The notes: generated from the letters alone by a model not told the origin. Shown: positions 8,501 to 15,552, counted from the stretch's first letter. The stretch is DNA of 21,170 nt from an uncultured Bryobacterales bacterium (GCA_946887065.1 CAMPKL010000005.1:1-21170), one strand, 5' to 3'. A program made the numbers and translations.

Positions 8501-8743
8501 TTCGGGGATGCGGGACGAAATATCGTTCAAGGGCCGCCGCTGTATAACCTCGACCTGTCGGCGGTAAAGGACACTTCGCTGGGCGATTCGACGACCCTGC
8601 AGTTCCGGGCTGAATTCTTCAATGCGCTGAACACGCCGAATTTCCACGGCCTGAACATCTTTTTCGGTACTCCGGGATTCGGGCAACTCGCGTCGGCGCG
8701 CAACGGCCGGGAAATTCAGTTCGGAATCAAGTTGCTGTTCTAG
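5558..8743 (+). CDS. TonB-dependent outer-membrane receptor, Oar-like, with carboxypeptidase-regulatory-like domain
   Basis: Outer-membrane beta-barrel protein expected to take up a large substrate with TonB energy; the substrate cannot be predicted. The 1061 residues begin with a signal peptide of about 25 residues, cut near VGLAQS. Residues ~28-110 form a carboxypeptidase-regulatory-like domain (GSIGGRVTDASGAPVPQAAI and GAYLLPDLSAGVYRVSAKAEGF). A plug follows from ~115, with the characteristic DLPLNGRNFLELSLLAAG. Alternating aromatic/Gly strands of the barrel then run to the end. The last residues, REIQFGIKLLF, finish with the C-terminal Phe used by the outer-membrane insertion machinery. 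No tonB, exbB or exbD lies nearby. Large families of such receptors are typical of Acidobacteriota. The gene stands alone and ends against the M16 protease gene, with overlapping stop codons. Confidence 0.93.
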   Translation: MKFISRCALAQFLLLFLFAASVGLAQSVEGSIGGRVTDASGAPVPQAAITVVEEASGIEWNVRTNRSGAYLLPDLSAGVYRVSAKAEGFRGVLREGLTVQVGHEVVSDFELVVGAPDETIVVEAEGTSVETQSAALGTVISNDFIADLPLNGRNFLELSLLAAGTSPAAAGSAGSERGRFAFQAAGMRESFNSFVYDGVYAVDPVLNSFTFTPPVDAVREFRVETSNSQAGLGRNAGAQVAVELKRGGNDWHGSAYEFLRNDVLDARNFFAPADQGQPKLRRNQFGGSIGGPIRRNTTFVFADYEGLRESRAVTRTTNVPTLAERNGDFSNSSLPAPINLQTQMPFPNAQLPFLHPVGQGVASLYPLPNRAVAGQNYVASPTGSDDHDKFDVRLDHRLGGNGLLAGRYSFSDRTRFDPYAAASFSSLPGYGNDIDERGQNAMLSHTQGVGVRWFNEARLGYNRVKNRTFPQNSGSSLNSLVGLPDFATRSEDLGLTFIEVTGFSSLGDEYNNPQDSKIESFQASDTVNGAVGNHQLQFGFEQRWIRGDAFRHVLSRGQMGFTNFAFSQNALADLLLGLPSFTGGGMGDNDQNQRTWATNLFVQDSWRVRGNFTLTMGLRYEYGQPAYDAFDNAAIFDTATQQFVQLGQNGIPRGGYEPDKNNFAPRIGLAWSPGSSRRTVVRTGYGIHYNSSSLASGQGIYFNPPFFSFQLFFPSPQGVIQIHDPWPAGGAAPVPPSATTYDRNLSTSYAQQWNFSLQREVAAGLIVSAAYNGTRGVNLLGARDINQPAPGLAQPNLRPLPFFADINQIESASDSTYHGLQLQLQSQMTSGLTGLFSYTWSRSIDNASNFFSSAGDPNFPQDSRNPSAERARSSFDTPHRFVGSFTYDLPFGKGRRWGQDAAGAGGHLISGWKINSIVTLQSGQPYSVMLPSELDNSNTGRSIFGFGNGDRPNVIGDPRLANPDPSQWINPAAFALPAYGTFGDAGRNIVQGPPLYNLDLSAVKDTSLGDSTTLQFRAEFFNALNTPNFHGLNIFFGTPGFGQLASARNGREIQFGIKLLF

Positions 8744-10023
8744 CAGGCCAAATCGTCGCGTTCAATCCGTAGGCCGTTTAGGCTGCCTAAGACCGTGAGG
8801 GCGATCAAGTCTTGTTGGAACCAGATGTTGGCGAGGGTCTGAACTTCCTCGGCTGTAACCGCCTCGATGCCTTCGTGGACTTCTTCTAGCGAGATCCATT
8901 TGCGGAAGTACTGCTCTTGCCGGGCAAGGTTGGACATGCGGCTTGAGGTGGACTCCAGGCTCAGGGTCAGGCTGCCCTTTAGGTGGTCCTTGGCCCGGCG
9001 AAGCTCTTCAGGCGAAACGGCGTTGCGCTTCAAGTCGCGAAACTCCGCCATGACCAAGCCGACAACTTCGGGAGTCGCGTCAATCGAAGTCCCGGCGTAG
9101 ACGGTCATACAGCCGGTATCGGCGTAAAGGCTCTGGTCTGAATAGACGGCGTACGCTAAGCCTGCTTGCTCGCGAACCTTAAGGAACAGGCGTGAGCTGA
9201 CGCCGCCGCCAAGAATCGTGCTGAGAATGTACCCCACGAAGCGTTCCGGCGCGGCCATGGCATGGGCGGGGACCCCGATGCAGATGTGGGCTTGTTCTAG
9301 GGACGGCTTGTCGTGAAGAACGATGTCGGGAGTGGCGTGAGGCGGCTCGCTGGCCGGCATCTGCGATCGGCCCGTTAGACCTCCGAACAGACGTTCAACC
9401 TGCTCGACAAACTCATCATGCCGCAGGCTTCCCGCGGCGGTAATGAGAATTCGGTCCGGGCGAAAGAGGCGCTGATGAAACTGCTGCAGGGCGCCGCGGC
9501 TAAATCCTTCGATAAGGGTTTTGGTTCCTATGATCGGACGCCCGAGAGCTTGGCCGCTCCAAAATGAGGACGAAAAGATGTCCTGAATCAGATAGTCCGG
9601 GCTGTCCTCGTCCATCTTCAGCTCTTCGAGCACCACGCCCTTTTCTTTTTCGAGTTCACTGGCATCGAAGACGGGGTTCAAAACCATGTCGCCGATGACG
9701 TCGATTGCCGTCGGGACGTGCTCATCTAAAACCTTGGCGGTAAAAGCGAGGGACTCCTTGGTGGTGAAGGCGTCTAGGTGACCGCCGATGCCGTCGATCG
9801 CGAATGCGATGTCCTCGGCGGAGCGATTCTCTGAGCCCTTGAACACCATGTGCTCAGTGAAATGGCTGATGCCCCCCTCGAGGGGCGACTCGTGGCGAGA
9901 GCCGCAATCCAGCCAAACGCCTACAGCAACCGAACGGACGTGTTCCATCGCTTCGGTGACGATGCAAGTTCCGTTATCAAGCACCGTCTTGGCGAGCGGA
10001 GCAGGTGTTGCGTTTGGAGTCAC
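8740..10023 (-). CDS. M16 family zinc metallopeptidase (processing-peptidase-like)
   Basis: A 427-residue single-unit member of the pitrilysin/mitochondrial-processing-peptidase family, which cleaves short peptides or targeting/leader sequences. The inverted zinc motif HFTEH gives His54, Glu57 and His58, and Glu134 in VVLEEL is the third ligand, an exact HxxEH-x75-E spacing, so the enzyme should be active. The second half contains GLAYAVYSDQSLYADTG and VYAGT, typical of the inactive C-terminal M16 lobe. There is no signal peptide, so it is probably cytoplasmic. The start is GTG at 10021-10023; an in-frame TAG lies eight codons upstream with no other start codon between. It diverges from rlmN across 66 bp and converges on the TonB receptor gene, sharing a CTAG at the stops. 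Confidence 0.92.
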   Translation of the reverse strand: MTPNATPAPLAKTVLDNGTCIVTEAMEHVRSVAVGVWLDCGSRHESPLEGGISHFTEHMVFKGSENRSAEDIAFAIDGIGGHLDAFTTKESLAFTAKVLDEHVPTAIDVIGDMVLNPVFDASELEKEKGVVLEELKMDEDSPDYLIQDIFSSSFWSGQALGRPIIGTKTLIEGFSRGALQQFHQRLFRPDRILITAAGSLRHDEFVEQVERLFGGLTGRSQMPASEPPHATPDIVLHDKPSLEQAHICIGVPAHAMAAPERFVGYILSTILGGGVSSRLFLKVREQAGLAYAVYSDQSLYADTGCMTVYAGTSIDATPEVVGLVMAEFRDLKRNAVSPEELRRAKDHLKGSLTLSLESTSSRMSNLARQEQYFRKWISLEEVHEGIEAVTAEEVQTLANIWFQQDLIALTVLGSLNGLRIERDDLAC

Positions 10024-10077
10024 GCGTGCGGGGTCGATTTCACTCTAGCATTCCCGAGAAGCGGACCACCCATCCGG

Positions 10078-10083
10078 TAAAAT
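10078..10083 (+). promoter_or_regulatory. Candidate -10 element of rlmN
   Basis: TAAAAT matches the -10 consensus at five of six positions and ends 6 nt before the rlmN GTG at 10090, which would make the transcript leaderless. It lies within the 66-bp divergent region shared with the M16 gene. On the opposite strand, TAGAGT (10047-10042) is a weaker candidate for the protease gene. No convincing -35 was found for either. Confidence 0.45.
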
Positions 10084-10089
10084 GGGCTT

Positions 10090-11121
10090 GTGAGCGAGGC
10101 GCTGGTAGGAAAGGAACTCGGCGATTTAACGGCTTTATTGGCATCGGCCGGTGCGCAGTCTTTTCGCGCCCGCCAGCTCTATCACGCCCTCTACCGTCAG
10201 AGGATTGAGGCTTTAGAATCCGTTTCCGTTTTACCCTCCGGCCTTCGTGCCCGTTTAGCGCGGGAGTTCGATACCGGTCTGCCGGAGCAATCGGAGCGGT
10301 TTACTTCGAAAGACGGGACGGTGCGGTACTTGCTGCGGCTGGCGGACGGCAAGACCGTCGAGGCCGTATTCATCCCCGAACGGGACCGCGACACGCTGTG
10401 CATCTCGTCTCAAGTCGGATGCCCGGTGGACTGTAAGTTCTGCTTGACCGCGCTGATGGGCATCGAGCGAAACTTGACTGCGGGTGAAATTGTCGGCCAG
10501 GTACTGCATTTGTGCCGCGCCCACCAGTTGGAACCGCGGACGCGACCGCTCAACATCGTGATGATGGGCATGGGTGAGCCGTTACTGAACCTTCAGGCCG
10601 CGGCAAGCGCAATCCGGTTGATGGCCGACCCCGAGGGGCTAGCCATTCCACTGCGGCGCATAACTGTCTCAACGTCGGGCATTATTCCCAAGATCGACGA
10701 GTTCGCTCAGTTGCACCAGCGGCCGCGGTTGGCCATTTCGCTCAACGCTTCCACTCAGGAATCGCGAGAAGCGCTGATGCCGATTACGAAGAAGCACACG
10801 CTCGCACAGCTGATCGCGGCCTGTGAGCGTTTCCCGCTGCGCCCCTGGGAGCGATTGACGTTCGAGTACGTACTCCTGGGAGGGGTCAACGACTCGGATG
10901 AAGATGCTCGTCGCGTAACCCGGCTGCTGGGCAAGATCAAGGCCAAGGTGAACCTGATCGCCCTCAATCCAGGACCGGGAATTCCGTTCGAAGCCCCGGA
11001 CGAGGAGCGCGTACAGGCCTTCCGGGCCATTATTCAGAGAGGACATCCCTGCTTCATCCGCCGGCCCCGCGGCCAAGACATCTTCGCTGCCTGCGGGCAG
11101 CTGAAACGAACCGTTTCGTAG
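10090..11121 (+). CDS. rlmN: 23S rRNA A2503 C2-methyltransferase, radical SAM (dual rRNA/tRNA)
   Basis: Methylates C2 of adenosine 2503 in 23S rRNA, and in many bacteria A37 of certain tRNAs, using a [4Fe-4S] cluster and two SAM molecules. The 343 residues match family size. The radical-SAM cluster motif CPVDCKFC gives Cys111, Cys115 and Cys118. [10 protein letters not shown] contains the SAM-contacting GEP. Cys335 in IFAACGQL is the conserved C-terminal cysteine that carries the methyl intermediate. The N-terminal accessory domain has [17 protein letters not shown] and AACGQL favour RlmN; the resistance enzyme Cfr is a relative, but nothing points to it. The start is GTG at 10090. The stop codon sits beside an inverted repeat that may regulate the next gene. 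Confidence 0.95.
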   Translation: MSEALVGKELGDLTALLASAGAQSFRARQLYHALYRQRIEALESVSVLPSGLRARLAREFDTGLPEQSERFTSKDGTVRYLLRLADGKTVEAVFIPERDRDTLCISSQVGCPVDCKFCLTALMGIERNLTAGEIVGQVLHLCRAHQLEPRTRPLNIVMMGMGEPLLNLQAAASAIRLMADPEGLAIPLRRITVSTSGIIPKIDEFAQLHQRPRLAISLNASTQESREALMPITKKHTLAQLIAACERFPLRPWERLTFEYVLLGGVNDSDEDARRVTRLLGKIKAKVNLIALNPGPGIPFEAPDEERVQAFRAIIQRGHPCFIRRPRGQDIFAACGQLKRTVS

Positions 11122-11130
11122 CGAACCGCT
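11103..11130. promoter_or_regulatory. Two adjacent inverted repeats with shared core CGAACCG (candidate operator)
   Basis: GAAACG-AAC-CGTTTC (11103-11117) and AGCG-AAC-CGCT (11120-11130) are both perfect inverted repeats about the same AAC spacer, with centres 15 bp apart. They cover the last codons of rlmN and end four bases before the TAAGAT hexamer, so they occupy the -35 region of the next gene. This is a reasonable position for a repressor or activator site, though it is unproven. There is no T-run, so a terminator is unlikely. Confidence 0.4.
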
Positions 11131-11134
11131 GCGC

Positions 11135-11140
11135 TAAGAT
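11135..11140 (+). promoter_or_regulatory. Candidate -10 element of the Gfo/Idh-yraN-galT unit
   Basis: TAAGAT matches five of six -10 positions and ends 8 nt before ATG 11149, again placing the start codon at or near the predicted transcription start. No Shine-Dalgarno is visible between them. The paired inverted repeats lie immediately upstream. Confidence 0.45.
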
Positions 11141-11148
11141 GGTCCGCG

Positions 11149-12117
11149 ATGGCGGACTTGCGGTGGGGCCTGATCGGCTGCGGCGATATTTCCAGAAAAC
11201 GAGCCGCGCCTGCGCTGCGAGACGCTCCGGGAAGCACCTTAACTGCTGTCAGCCGTAAGCGGCCGGAGTTGGCGCGGGCATTCGCCAACGAGTTCGGCGC
11301 TGCGCGCGTTCATGCTGACTGGCGGGATTTGGTCACCGACCCCGAGGTCGACGCCGTTTATGTGGCGACCCCGCTCGCTCCGCACGCGGAGCAGGCGATT
11401 GCCGCCGCGGAAGCGGGCAAGCACGTGCTCTGCGAGAAGCCGATGGCGATGGATGTGACATCGTGCGATCGGATGATTGCTTCGGCTCAGGCGAACGGCG
11501 TTAAGTTGGGCGTGGCTTACTACCGGCGGTTCTACCCGGTCCTGGTCCGGGTGAAGGAACTCATTGAGTCGGGAAGGCTGGGCGTGCCGCTCATAGCGAG
11601 CCTTCAGGCATTTGAGCGCTTCGATACCGTGCCGGGCCAGCCGACGCCGTGGAGGCTTGTGAGGGCCGAGGCCGGCGGCGGACCGATGATGGATTTCGGA
11701 TCCCATCGGTTAGAGATGCTGGTGAGCCTATTCGGCGAAGTCGAAAGCGTAACGGCCTGGAGCGATAAGTTGTTGTTCCCCGAGCGAGAAGTTGAGGACT
11801 CGGCGGGAGCTAGCCTGCGGCACAAGCGGGGCGTAAGAGCCGAACTGTTAATTTCCCATGCGGCGAGAGAACCTCGCGACGTCGTGGACATTTATCTGAG
11901 CGAGGGCTCTTTGCACATCGGCGTGTTGAACAGCGGCGAGTTGCGTGTCGTTTCGGCTGAGGGAACCAGCGTGGAAACGCTGCCGCCCCACGCCAATCTT
12001 CACCAACCCTTGGTGGAAGACTTCGTGAAAGCAATTCAGGAAGATCGGGCGCCGGGAGTCACAGGGGAAGACGGAAGAGAGATCCAGCGCTTGTTGACGG
12101 AGGTTTACGCCGCGTGA
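11149..12117 (+). CDS. Gfo/Idh/MocA family NAD(P)-dependent oxidoreductase
   Basis: A 322-residue dehydrogenase of the glucose-fructose oxidoreductase/inositol dehydrogenase family, which oxidises or reduces sugars and related polyols. The N-terminal Rossmann fold shows GLIGCGDIS (7-15) for NAD(P), and CEKPMA gives the family's Glu96-Lys97-Pro98 with the catalytic lysine. GGPMMDFGSH (about 178-187) carries the conserved Asp and His of the substrate-binding domain. No signal peptide is seen, in contrast to many exported Acidobacteriota members. It precedes a galT-like gene by one small gene, so a sugar substrate is plausible but not demonstrated. The ATG at 11149 has no Shine-Dalgarno but sits 8 nt behind a -10-like hexamer. 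It overlaps yraN by four bases (GTGA). Confidence 0.88.
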   Translation: MADLRWGLIGCGDISRKRAAPALRDAPGSTLTAVSRKRPELARAFANEFGAARVHADWRDLVTDPEVDAVYVATPLAPHAEQAIAAAEAGKHVLCEKPMAMDVTSCDRMIASAQANGVKLGVAYYRRFYPVLVRVKELIESGRLGVPLIASLQAFERFDTVPGQPTPWRLVRAEAGGGPMMDFGSHRLEMLVSLFGEVESVTAWSDKLLFPEREVEDSAGASLRHKRGVRAELLISHAAREPRDVVDIYLSEGSLHIGVLNSGELRVVSAEGTSVETLPPHANLHQPLVEDFVKAIQEDRAPGVTGEDGREIQRLLTEVYAA

Positions 12118-12554
12118 TCCGTGCACTGAAGCGGCGGCTGCATGAATTCGCGAGCCGAGGCCTGCCGGAGCATTTGCGTGATGGCCAGCGCGGCGAAGAC
12201 CTCGCCTACGAGTTGCTTTGCGATGAGGGATTTCGGGTCAGCGCTCGAAATTATCGATCACGTTCCGGCAAGGGAGAAATCGATTTGCTGGGTTGGGACG
12301 GCGAATGGCTGGCTTGTGTGGAAGTGAAGACGCGGCGCAACGAGGATTTCGGCAGGCCCGAGATGCGCGTCGACCGCGACAAGCAGAGGCGCTTGATCTC
12401 AGCCGCATATGACTATGCCCGCAGGGCGGAAGTCGACCCGGAATTGTTGCGCTTCGATATCGTCAGCGTGTTGCTTGGTGAGCCGCCCGAAGTCGAACTG
12501 TATCGCGCTGCATTCACCGCTCGATCAGCAATGGAGAGGCGCGGTATTGGCTAG
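12114..12554 (+). CDS. yraN: YraN / UPF0102 family putative endonuclease-like protein
   Basis: A 146-residue cytoplasmic protein with the Holliday-junction-resolvase-like PD-(D/E)xK fold. GQRGEDLAYELL (Glu28) is the first motif; GEIDLLGWDGEWLACVEVKTR contains Asp57, Glu70 and Lys72, the metal-binding and catalytic set. The family is nearly universal in bacteria, but its physiological role is not firmly established. The start GTG at 12114 overlaps the upstream stop (GTGA), with GGAGG at 12099-12103, 10 nt ahead. Its stop overlaps the inferred TTG start of galT by eight bases, so the three genes look translationally coupled. The last ~10 residues diverge from the typical ending and overlap the galT ribosome-binding site. 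Confidence 0.88.
   Translation: MIRALKRRLHEFASRGLPEHLRDGQRGEDLAYELLCDEGFRVSARNYRSRSGKGEIDLLGWDGEWLACVEVKTRRNEDFGRPEMRVDRDKQRRLISAAYDYARRAEVDPELLRFDIVSVLLGEPPEVELYRAAFTARSAMERRGIG
12533..12549 (+). promoter_or_regulatory. Ribosome-binding site deciding a TTG start for galT
   Basis: GGAGAGG (12533-12539) lies 7 nt before TTG 12547-12549. The galT frame has no ATG or GTG between this site and the first conserved residues, so the TTG is the best-supported start. Confidence 0.6.
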
Positions 12555-13491
12555 GTTTGTTAAGGGCCTTTGCGGCGACGGGATCCTGGTCTCGCCGGGG
12601 AGAGCGGCGCGGCCATACGATTTCCGATCCACGTCTGAAGAGCGGCTGGCCCGATGTCCTTTCTGTCCCGGACACGAGGCGCAAACTCCTCCCGAGGTAT
12701 TCGCCGTTCGAGAGGACGGCGCATCGGATTCGCCAGGGTGGCAGCTGCGAGTTATTCCGAATCTCTATCCCGCCACGCCTCGGGAGCCCTCAGGCGGCGG
12801 CGTCTTTGGTATCCACGAGGTCATCGTTGAAAGCCCGCGTCATACGGCCCGCCTTGGCGATCTAAGCCAACAAGAATTGTTCCTTGTGTTGTCCGCTTGG
12901 CGCGGCCGGTTCCGCGACGCTCGACTGGATGAGCGAATGGAGTACGGGCTGATCTTCAAGAATCAGGGGCCCATCGCCGGGGCGTCATTGGAACACCCAC
13001 ACTCTCAATTCATTGCCTTGCCATTTGTGCCGAAACGAGTTCGAGCTCAGGTGCGAGTGTTCCAGCACGGCGGATATCGGGCGCAAGTCCAAAAGGAATT
13101 GGAAAGCCTCGATCATCTGGTCGTAACAAGCCGCCGATTGGCTGCGATTTCGCCCAAGGCATCCCGTTTTTCGTACACGTTGTGGGTGATGCCGAAGCTT
13201 TCTGAGTCGCGGTTCGAGGAGTGCGACGACGGGCTGCTGGAGGAAGCGGCGACTCTACTCGGTCGACTTTTGCGGGCGCTCGATGGAATGCTCCATCGGC
13301 CGGACTACCATCTATTGGTCCATACGGCGCCGTTTGGCGAGGACCAGTATTGGTGGCATATTGAACTGTTTCCCCGTTTGAATCGAGTCGCTGGTTTCGA
13401 ATGGGCGACGGGCGTGTTCCTTAATCAAGTCGCCCCAGAGGAAGCGACTCGAACCTGGCGAGAGGCCTTGAAGGCTAGCGCGTCGATTTAG
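12547..13491 (+). CDS. galT: Galactose-1-phosphate uridylyltransferase-like protein
   Basis: A HIT-superfamily enzyme expected to exchange UMP between UDP-glucose and galactose-1-phosphate in the Leloir pathway. With the TTG start it has 314 residues, near family length. Zinc ligands are Cys37 and Cys40 in RCPFCPGHE, His99 in SPRH, and His150. LEHPHSQ gives the active-site H150-P-H152-S-Q154, with His152 as the nucleophile. VSPGRAARPYDF matches the family N-terminus. The frame is open back to ATG 12409, but that stretch lies in yraN out of frame and encodes an unrelated Ser/Cys-rich peptide, so I reject it. No galK or galE is nearby, and relatives such as ADP-glucose or other NDP-sugar phosphorylases share these motifs, so the substrate is a fair guess. 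It overlaps the histidine kinase gene tail-to-tail by 17 bp. Confidence 0.85.
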   Translation: MARFVKGLCGDGILVSPGRAARPYDFRSTSEERLARCPFCPGHEAQTPPEVFAVREDGASDSPGWQLRVIPNLYPATPREPSGGGVFGIHEVIVESPRHTARLGDLSQQELFLVLSAWRGRFRDARLDERMEYGLIFKNQGPIAGASLEHPHSQFIALPFVPKRVRAQVRVFQHGGYRAQVQKELESLDHLVVTSRRLAAISPKASRFSYTLWVMPKLSESRFEECDDGLLEEAATLLGRLLRALDGMLHRPDYHLLVHTAPFGEDQYWWHIELFPRLNRVAGFEWATGVFLNQVAPEEATRTWREALKASASI

Positions 13492-14845
13492 CGGGCGTGG
13501 TTTCGGTATGAGTGCGGTCAACGGGTTGCGACCCTGCGTCAGCGGTGGCGTCGAGTTGAGGGAACTGCACGCGAACACGGGTGCCGCCGCCCTGACGGCC
13601 CTCGATCGACATCTGGAAATCATTCGCAAACAGCACCGCGAGTCTTTCATGGACATTGCTGATCCCGATGCCGGCCTCGAAGACCACGGGAAGCACCTTT
13701 TCGGGAATGCCCACGCCGTCGTCCTCGATCTCAATCTGCAGCCGGCCGCCCTTGACCGCGCTGCGCAACCACAAAGAACCAGTGTCGACTTTGGGCCCAA
13801 AGCCGTGCTTGATCGCATTCTCGACCAGCGGTTGGAGGAGCATGCTGGGCACCAGAGCATTAAGTGATTCGGGCGACCACTCTTCATGTACTTGCAGTTT
13901 CTGTCCGAAGCGGATCTTTTCGATCTCAAGATAATCGCCGATGAAGCGGATCTCGTCCCGCAGGGGGGTAAAGGCATCCTGCTGGCGAAGAAGCCTGCGC
14001 AGAATGCTGGAAAGCTTGACCACTAGCTCGCGAGCGACGTTTGGATTGAGGCGAATCAGGGACGCGACGGAGTTGAGAGTGTTGAAAAGGAAATGCGGGT
14101 TGATCTGGCTGGAAAGATTCCGCAGGCGAGCCTGCATCAGGAGCCGCTGCTGCTCTTCAAGCTTCCATTCGGTTCTGGTGTGATCCCAAACTTTGATTGT
14201 TACGCCAATGCAAATCACCGTCGCGACATAAACCAGAACCACCGTCAGAGCGCTGATGTCGTCGCTGGGCATGTAGAGCGAGAAGAGCCAACCGCGGGCG
14301 CCGAATCGGCTCGCGAGGCTGGATCGCAAGAATTCGATAGCGATGCAGCAGACCAGCAAGGCCATTTGGAAGGCGCTCTCGCTGCTGGGCATGCGCGTGA
14401 CCCAACGGGATATCGTGAACGGGAAAAACGGCGAGAACCGCCAAATTTCATCAGGTCCGGGCGCCACGTCGCGCATGAGGCCGCCCAGGGCGCCCACCCC
14501 GACAAGCAGCGGCAGGGCAATCCACTCGCCGCGGAGAAGAAGGGCAGGAGCGGCAACCAGCGCCCCGGTAATGCTGCCCGTCACGTAACCGCCGACCAAA
14601 CCAGCGACGAACGCGCCCTCAAGCCCCAAGTCGGCGGCGGCATAGTTGAGCCGGATCCTCACCAGGGTCCCGGCCGAGAACACAACCCCAAATAAGAGGC
14701 CTAGTTCGACTCGCTGCTTCCAGCCGCGTCGCTCGCGAAGCAACATGCGTTTGGCAAAAGACCAGCGCAACAGCAAGCTCGCCATCGATGCGATAACCGC
14801 GATCTTGACAAGCAAACTGACCAGGATTGTGTTGTCGGAGCCCAT
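13475..14845 (-). CDS. LytS/YehU-type membrane sensor histidine kinase
   Basis: A 456-residue sensor kinase of the His_kinase (PF06580-like) class. The first ~220 residues hold several hydrophobic segments (about 8-26, 45-66, 76-102, 108-124, 158-173, 198-216) resembling a 5TM Lyt sensor region. After a short linker comes SSQINPHFLFNTLNS, with His251 as the likely phosphoacceptor. QPLVENAIKHGFG (Asn343) is the ATP-binding N box, DDGVGI (375-380) and GIGISNVHERL (about 392-402) are the G boxes, and GGGTRVRVQF closes the ATPase domain. Relatives pair with LytTR-type response regulators, but none is encoded in this window, so it is an orphan here unless the partner is elsewhere. The ATG at 14843-14845 is chosen because it precedes the first membrane segment. 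It diverges from ribA and overlaps galT at its 3' end. Confidence 0.9.
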   Translation of the reverse strand: MGSDNTILVSLLVKIAVIASMASLLLRWSFAKRMLLRERRGWKQRVELGLLFGVVFSAGTLVRIRLNYAAADLGLEGAFVAGLVGGYVTGSITGALVAAPALLLRGEWIALPLLVGVGALGGLMRDVAPGPDEIWRFSPFFPFTISRWVTRMPSSESAFQMALLVCCIAIEFLRSSLASRFGARGWLFSLYMPSDDISALTVVLVYVATVICIGVTIKVWDHTRTEWKLEEQQRLLMQARLRNLSSQINPHFLFNTLNSVASLIRLNPNVARELVVKLSSILRRLLRQQDAFTPLRDEIRFIGDYLEIEKIRFGQKLQVHEEWSPESLNALVPSMLLQPLVENAIKHGFGPKVDTGSLWLRSAVKGGRLQIEIEDDGVGIPEKVLPVVFEAGIGISNVHERLAVLFANDFQMSIEGRQGGGTRVRVQFPQLDATADAGSQPVDRTHTETTPAKSTR

Positions 14846-14867
14846 CTGGGAGGCGGACCGGAATCCC

Positions 14868-14873
14868 TATAAT
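14868..14873 (+). promoter_or_regulatory. Perfect -10 hexamer between the kinase gene and ribA
   Basis: TATAAT is a perfect -10 sequence in the short divergent region between the kinase start (14845) and ribA. No good -35 is seen at 16-18 nt. Read on the minus strand, the overlapping TATAGG could serve the kinase gene. I see no FMN-riboswitch-like element in the ~55 bases before ribA. Confidence 0.4.
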
Positions 14874-14928
14874 GTTAGTAGTATCTTGCCGATCCGAGAC
14901 TCGCTGATTGGCGAGTCGGGTTTCCGCC

Positions 14929-15552
14929 GTGTCCCAGAACTCCTCAGACGCTCGTGTTGAGCGCGTCGCCGATGCGTCCCTTCCCTGCGCCTATGGCGAC
15001 TTTCGCGTCCTCGGCTACCGCGGAACGCAAGGCGGCCGCACGCAAGAGCTAATCGTTCTCAAACTCGGGGACTTGGCCGACGGAGGTCGGCCGCCCCTGG
15101 TGCGAGTGCATTCCCAATGCATGACCGGCGAAGTGTTCGGCAGCCAGCGCTGTGACTGCGGTCCCCAGCTTCAGATGGCGCTGCGGCTGATTTCCGAGGA
15201 AGGCCGCGGCATCCTCATTTACGATCCCCAGGAAGGAAGGGGAATCGGCATCCTCAACAAGCTCCGCGCATATGAATTGCAGGACCAGGGAGCGGATACG
15301 GTCGAGGCCAACGAAGCCCTAGGTTTCGCCGCGGATGGACGTGACTATAGCCTGGCCGTGGCGGTTTTGTTGGATCTCGGCGTTAGCCGAGTTCGCTTTT
15401 TATCCAACAATCCGGCTAAGGTAGCCGCTCTCGAAGCGGCGGGCGTGGCCGTGGATGAGCGGGTTCCCTGCGAACCCACTTCTAGCGACCGGGCGGCGGC
15501 CTACCTCAAAACCAAGAAGGAAAAGCTCGGCCACCTCATCGAGACGCTCTGA
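14929..15552 (+). CDS. ribA: GTP cyclohydrolase II
   Basis: Opens the imidazole ring of GTP, releasing formate and pyrophosphate, as the first committed step of riboflavin synthesis. With GTG 14929 it has 207 residues, the size of a monofunctional RibA without the RibB domain. The zinc ligands are Cys64, Cys75 and Cys77 in CMTGEVFGSQRCDCG. QEGRGIGILNKLRAYELQDQG is the conserved GTP/catalytic region, cut here to 20 residues in quotation as EGRGIGILNKLRAYELQDQG, and FLSNNPAKV plus the ending KKEKLGHL match the family. TTG 14908 is an in-frame alternative seven codons upstream; alignment with E. coli RibA starts after residue 10, so either fits. No other riboflavin gene is next to it. It is divergent from the kinase gene. 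Confidence 0.94.
   Translation: MSQNSSDARVERVADASLPCAYGDFRVLGYRGTQGGRTQELIVLKLGDLADGGRPPLVRVHSQCMTGEVFGSQRCDCGPQLQMALRLISEEGRGILIYDPQEGRGIGILNKLRAYELQDQGADTVEANEALGFAADGRDYSLAVAVLLDLGVSRVRFLSNNPAKVAALEAAGVAVDERVPCEPTSSDRAAAYLKTKKEKLGHLIETL

Noticed and set aside
12409..12546. N-terminal extension of galT back to ATG 12409
   Set aside because: The stretch is out-of-frame yraN coding sequence giving a Ser/Cys/Arg-rich peptide with no similarity to GalT. A Shine-Dalgarno supports TTG 12547.
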